Origin: CAZQEZ01 sp964592475
Lineage (GTDB): Bacteria > Bacteroidota > Bacteroidia > Cytophagales > Cyclobacteriaceae
Direction of reading: 5' to 3'
Length of the DNA stretch: 37,769 bases
Assembly (NCBI GenBank): GCA_964592475.1
Contig: CAZQEZ010000027.1
Span: 1 to 37,769 of the forward strand
Position 1 is the stretch's first letter; every line of letters begins with the position of its first letter. This document shows, piece after piece, positions 34,421 to 37,769 of this stretch. The translations under genes were made by a program, and so were the position numbers. Under the pieces are notes generated by a model, which searched no databases, was not told the DNA's origin, and saw only the letters and a list, made by a program, of their open reading frames with translations.

Positions 34421-34774
34421 CTAGTATAAAATTGCATCTACAAGTGCACCGGCAATGGCAATAAAAATGGCCAGGTAAAGACTTGGCAGAAATCCACGGG
34501 TATAAAATCCGGCGTGCAGTTTATCAGCAATTTCAATAATGATGGCATTTACAATAATTCTGATTACAAAACTCAGGCCGGTAAAATAAAATAATCCCAG
34601 GGTAGCCATGTTGAGCACAAATGTCAATAGCCAACCAATGAGCCAACCCAAAACGCCAATAATAATGGCAACCACTAAGGCGGTACCAAAACTTTTAACA
34701 GAAACACTGTCCATGGCCTTGGCTGCTATAAGTAGCACCAAAGCATTTACAAAAATGTCAATAATCCATTCCAT
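34421..34774 (-). CDS. Four-helix membrane protein (phage-holin-4-like, PF04020 type)
   Basis: A 117-aa inner-membrane protein with four hydrophobic helices, resembling the DUF360/'phage holin family' group widespread in bacterial chromosomes. ATG at 34774 is preferred over a TTG at 34801. Helices alternate with GWLIGW and GFLPSLYLAI turns characteristic of the family. The function is not established and, despite the name, there is no phage gene nearby. It stands alone on the minus strand. Confidence 0.85.
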   Translation of the reverse strand: MEWIIDIFVNALVLLIAAKAMDSVSVKSFGTALVVAIIIGVLGWLIGWLLTFVLNMATLGLFYFTGLSFVIRIIVNAIIIEIADKLHAGFYTRGFLPSLYLAIFIAIAGALVDAILY

Positions 34775-34936
34775 GGTGAGAAATTTTAAACTTATATGCA
34801 ATCAACTCTATCATTAGCATTTTGTTATTATCAGGCTGCTTAATTAAGTCAACTTCAATTATTTTATATATCTATCCGCCCTATTTAAAACTTAATTAAA
34901 GCACATTTTTTCCCACAAAACTAAACTCCTACCGTA

Positions 34937-35113
34937 TCAATGATTACTTTCAAATGAAGGTGCGCGATCGGGAGCCCCAATATACTCATTGCCAATTTTT
35001 AAACTGGCAAATGCGGCTTCATTGCCATAGTTGCCTGGTACCGAAACCACCAGGTAACTGTTCTCCGGAATTTCTTCAATGTGTAATGTGCCTTGAGATA
35101 TTTTACTAATTAC
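34937..35113 (-). pseudogene. Start-less C-terminal fragment at gap 2
   Basis: Between gap 2 and the four-helix gene, 58 codons stay open on the minus strand and end at TGA (34937-34939). They read like the end of a beta-rich secreted protein (HIEEIPENSYLVVSVPGNYG, then IGNEYIGAPDRAP). There is no start codon in frame, and all three frames meet a stop right at the gap edge. It is either the tail of a gene broken by the gap and an error-prone contig end, or a decayed gene. I do not recognise the family. 34775-34936 holds nothing else. Confidence 0.4.
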
Positions 35114-35128
35114 TTATTTCCAGTTTTC

Positions 35129-35228
35129 NNNNNNNNNNNNNNNNNNNNNNNNNNNNNNNNNNNNNNNNNNNNNNNNNNNNNNNNNNNNNNNNNNNNNNNN
35201 NNNNNNNNNNNNNNNNNNNNNNNNNNNN
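35129..35228. other. Assembly gap 2 (100 N)
   Basis: Exactly 100 N of unknown true size. Unlike gap 1, the flanks share no terminal overlap. An ATG at 35253 (minus) after the glycosidase stop could be the start of a gene lost in the gap (MQVIKDAN before the N run). Confidence 0.95.
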
Positions 35229-35263
35229 TGTTTGCATCTTTTATTACTTGCATTACAGTATTT

Positions 35264-37558
35264 TTAAATTTGAATAATAACCGGCTCCTCTCCATCAAAC
35301 TCGAACCGAACTTTTTCACTTCCACTGAACGTCTCCGGGCCCACTTTTTGGCCAGTTGCCTCAATGTTTTCCACATCCTGAGCAACCTTCAATTCGATGT
35401 AATCTTCCCAGCCGGGATGAATGGTCACTTGAAATTCATCACCTTTCATTTCACCGTCGATGATGGCACCTCCTTTTACTACAAGGCCTTTGAAGGAGAC
35501 ACCTTTTTCTTTCCATTCAGGCAAAACCGTAGCAAATAACTCGGTAAACCCCTGCCAGTCCTGCACAAGTGCATCGGAAAAAGCTTGTTGGTACAAACCA
35601 TGAGTGGGAAAATAATAGGATAAATGGATGGTATACCGCTCCCAAAAAGTAAATTCATAAAACTGTATCCAATCAGGGTCGGCACCTGCAAAATATTGTA
35701 TAGACTTTAGGTCGCTCATAAACCCTTCTTCCGATCCCATTCTGCTCGATGCCAGTGCAAATGCAGCAAAAGTCCAGCCGTGCGAAACCGGTTTTTTGGC
35801 CCGGGTGGTAAGGTTGTAGCGATTTTTCCAAGCGGCGACAGACGGCTCCGCCAATCCTAAATCTTCCATGGGAACAAAAGTAATTGCATTTAACTGCACC
35901 GGGTGTTTCTGGCTGTTTGGCGGCCGGTCATCTCCTTCGTAGGTGGCATAATAACCTTCCGTTTTCAATAATGAATCCCGTGCTAACCCGGCATCTAGTA
36001 TTTGACTGGCTTTAGAATATAGTGTGTTGTTGTAATCACCAACCAATTCTGCTGCCTGCAAATAGTTACGGGCAGAATATTCAGCACTGAAAGATGCGCA
36101 CAAGAGGTTTTTGGAGCTCTCTAATTTGGAAGCCTCATCCTGACCCGCTGCTTTATGGTGATCAATGTCGTACGTGCCTTTTTCATTTTTGTGAATGACA
36201 TTCGAATAGAACTGCCAAACAGCTTCCATGATTGGAAAGTATTCTTCCAAAAATTCATTGTCCCCGGTGCGTTGATAATAATGCCAAACCATAGCCGAAA
36301 CATAAGCCGGGTTATGGATTTCGTAAGAGTCATTGCTAACTGCGCCATTTTTCTCAAACTCATCCCATTTATCGAATGGCGGAGTCCACGGATAAAAGCC
36401 GCCTTCCACATCCATTATACGTTCGCTGTATTTCTTCACCTGTGGCAAAATGTCGAGCCAGTATTGCATTGATTTCAGGTATCTGTCGAAATGGTTGGTG
36501 CGGGTAAGGTTTTCAGCTACGTAGTACACGTCCTGTGGAAAAGTAAATCCCCAGATGTTCCCGTTCATTCCGGTTGGAATCAAAGCTTTACCGGGTATTA
36601 CAGGAAAGTTGCTGATGTTGTAGTAATTGGCCCGTGCCCAAATGTTATGCGCTCTTTTCGTGGGAAAGTTTATCCAGGATTTTTCCCATTGTTTTTTCCA
36701 TTCTTTAGTGTGCATTTCCAATAGTTCTTCATAAGGCTTATCAGCCAAATCAGGTGTTACATCGTCTCGGTGTACTATAAGTTTGATCAGGTTTTCATCC
36801 TTTTCCAGGCGAATTTTCAACACATTTCCATCCCTTTTTACCGGATTTTCAGCAATTATACTCCAGTGTGTATCCACCATGTTGGTAGACGTTACTATGT
36901 CAGCCTTATTGCCATCTATGGAATAACTTATTTTTGCCGGAGGAGCAGTCCATTCTCCGGTTGACTTCTGCGTTCCATGGGTATCACAGTTAATTTTTAC
37001 CACCAGTTCCTTTTCAGATGATTTGGCTTTGCGGTCTATTTTCAGCAGAAATAGATTGGGAACCGTTTGGTGTGCAATGGCAGTAATTTCAGTTTCGCCA
37101 AATAAATCGTATTTCGTAGTTAAAAACCCATTATAAATATCCAGTTCCTGACGGTAGTTATTGGCATCCATCATATTTAAAATGGTGCTGCCGTCTGCAA
37201 ACTCGGCTTGAATATAGGCAATTGGAGCTTGTATTTGCCGGGTAGATTGCTCACTCATGTAATAGTGATCAATGTAACCAAATACAGTGCGGCCATTGGG
37301 AGTACCGTATTCCGGTAAACTTTGGAATCCCATGTGGTCGAAACTGCCACCCAAAATACCATTAGAGATATAAGGAGGGACGTAATGAAATCCTGAAGCA
37401 AATGTGGAGTCAGTGTATACTACGTTGGCTCTACGGGCAATTTCTGCAACGTGGATTTCATTAAAGTCCAAATCACTACTTTGATCATTTGTTTGACAGG
37501 AAAACAAAAGGATTATTATTATAAATGATGCAGACAAATATTGATGGTAATTTTTCAT
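35264..37558 (-). CDS. (alpha/alpha)6-barrel glycoside hydrolase, GH65-like, lipoprotein
   Basis: A 764-aa predicted surface or periplasmic glycosidase. The N-terminus is a lipoprotein signal with LLFSC as lipobox (cysteine at about 21). Residues about 40-280 form a beta-sandwich-like domain. From about 300 a helical barrel follows with WARANYYNISNFPV, GMNGNIWGFTFPQD, EGGFYPWTPPFDKW, NPAYVSAMVWHYYQRTGDNEF and WTFAAFALASSRMG, an arrangement shared by GH65, GH95 and related clans. The last about 70 residues form a small beta domain. The standard GH65 catalytic motif is not obvious, so the family is only suggested. It lies just downstream of repeat copy 2 and upstream of gap 2. Substrate unknown. 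Confidence 0.72.
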   Translation of the reverse strand: MKNYHQYLSASFIIIILLFSCQTNDQSSDLDFNEIHVAEIARRANVVYTDSTFASGFHYVPPYISNGILGGSFDHMGFQSLPEYGTPNGRTVFGYIDHYYMSEQSTRQIQAPIAYIQAEFADGSTILNMMDANNYRQELDIYNGFLTTKYDLFGETEITAIAHQTVPNLFLLKIDRKAKSSEKELVVKINCDTHGTQKSTGEWTAPPAKISYSIDGNKADIVTSTNMVDTHWSIIAENPVKRDGNVLKIRLEKDENLIKLIVHRDDVTPDLADKPYEELLEMHTKEWKKQWEKSWINFPTKRAHNIWARANYYNISNFPVIPGKALIPTGMNGNIWGFTFPQDVYYVAENLTRTNHFDRYLKSMQYWLDILPQVKKYSERIMDVEGGFYPWTPPFDKWDEFEKNGAVSNDSYEIHNPAYVSAMVWHYYQRTGDNEFLEEYFPIMEAVWQFYSNVIHKNEKGTYDIDHHKAAGQDEASKLESSKNLLCASFSAEYSARNYLQAAELVGDYNNTLYSKASQILDAGLARDSLLKTEGYYATYEGDDRPPNSQKHPVQLNAITFVPMEDLGLAEPSVAAWKNRYNLTTRAKKPVSHGWTFAAFALASSRMGSEEGFMSDLKSIQYFAGADPDWIQFYEFTFWERYTIHLSYYFPTHGLYQQAFSDALVQDWQGFTELFATVLPEWKEKGVSFKGLVVKGGAIIDGEMKGDEFQVTIHPGWEDYIELKVAQDVENIEATGQKVGPETFSGSEKVRFEFDGEEPVIIQI

Positions 37559-37603
37559 AATTTTATTTAGGTTTATTTTCTTTACATGCTGGTTAATTAA
37601 TTA

Positions 37604-37769
37604 ACTGAAGTTTCGCACCTTAAAAATTAAAATAAAATTCCTTAAAGTCCCCTCTTGAGAGGGGCCAGGGGAGTGTTTATCAAAAGATTATTTTATTTTA
37701 ATTTTTAAAATCGTGTTTTAACCCAATGTGGGTAAAACCGAGCTTTAAATTCGAAACAAAAATGGAAAT
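37604..37769 (+). repeat. Upstream repeat module, copy 2 (interrupted)
   Basis: Second copy of the 6417-6497 module, running to the end of the window at ATGGAAAT, identical in the outer parts. An 84-bp insertion interrupts it after CCTTAAAAAT. The central dyad is better paired here: GTTTTA-A-CCCA and TGGGTAAAAC around ATG. A plus-strand gene starting at 37762 may continue outside the window. Confidence 0.6.
37628..37711 (+). mobile_element. 84-bp MITE-like insertion
   Basis: Defined by comparison with the uninterrupted copy at 6417-6497. Arms of 19 bp (37620-37638 and 37690-37708) are perfect inverted repeats, partly using flanking sequence. AAAAT at 37623-37627 recurs at 37707-37711 as a possible 5-bp target duplication. 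Inside is a CCCCTCT-TG-AGAGGGG hairpin. It encodes nothing, so it would need a transposase in trans. Confidence 0.5.

Noticed and set aside
34421..34774. Prophage signal from the holin-like protein
   Set aside because: The family is widespread on chromosomes and no other phage gene, integrase or attachment site is present.
1..37769. CRISPR arrays, tRNA, rRNA, tandem repeats
   Set aside because: No regularly spaced direct repeats and no cloverleaf or rRNA-like sequence were recognised by eye; a tRNA scan would settle the tRNA question.

Overview
The window looks like a draft contig from a member of the Bacteroidota, probably Cytophagales-like and possibly marine. The evidence is low GC content, TonB-dependent and lipoprotein-anchored carbohydrate enzymes, a LytS/LytTR two-component pair, and several clear Bacteroidota-type promoters (TTTG, 17-19 nt spacer, TAnnTTTG). 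Two runs of exactly 100 N (26766-26865 and 35129-35228) are scaffold gaps. I found no rRNA, tRNA, CRISPR array, integrase or transposase.

Layout. 1-574 holds gene debris and a repeat-like palindromic stretch. 575-6262 (minus) is a TonB-dependent outer-membrane protein followed by a GH106-like rhamnosidase lipoprotein. 6263-6801 holds a repeat and a decayed gene. 6802-8901 is a secreted GH42 beta-galactosidase. 9154-11422 has a PPi-type phosphofructokinase convergent with miaA. 11676-16705 is a tight signalling operon: a 1202-aa hybrid kinase with receiver and Hpt domains, a lone receiver, a 91-aa unknown protein and a PhnP-like metallo-hydrolase. A 51-aa two-helix membrane protein with its own promoter element follows on the opposite strand. 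17030-19927 (minus) carries a secreted DUF1080 protein and glycogen debranching enzyme GlgX. 20061-23812 carries an alanine/sodium symporter and a CPA2 cation/proton antiporter. 23849-24439 is a bacterial AP2-domain protein with an inactivated HNH-like module.

24714-28771 (minus) is a sodium-pumping decarboxylase operon (gamma, alpha-biotinyl, beta, then a Yip1-like membrane protein). It has a near-consensus promoter and a perfect dyad just upstream, and is divergent from a LytS/LytTR pair (29150-30858). The alpha gene appears broken only because of the first gap. The gap edges share 15 bp, and collapsing them restores one 625-aa reading frame. 30978-34774 holds a Tat-lipoprotein sugar isomerase-like TIM barrel, cysM, a DUF2867 protein, an SDR and a four-helix membrane protein. 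35264-37558 is a large lipoprotein glycosidase of the (alpha/alpha)6 type. Between the second gap and the four-helix protein lies a start-less C-terminal fragment.

How the genes fit together: surface glycan breakdown (GH106, GH42, the GH65-like enzyme, DUF1080, the TIM barrel) would feed glycolysis with a PPi-linked step and glycogen turnover. Sodium export by the decarboxylase could power sodium-coupled uptake such as the AGCS symporter. The most unusual items are the AccB-like biotinyl domain fused to an OadA-type carboxyltransferase, the AP2/dead-HNH protein beside a 12-bp inverted repeat, and a repeated upstream module. One copy of that module precedes a decayed gene, and the other carries an 84-bp MITE-like insertion at the window end.
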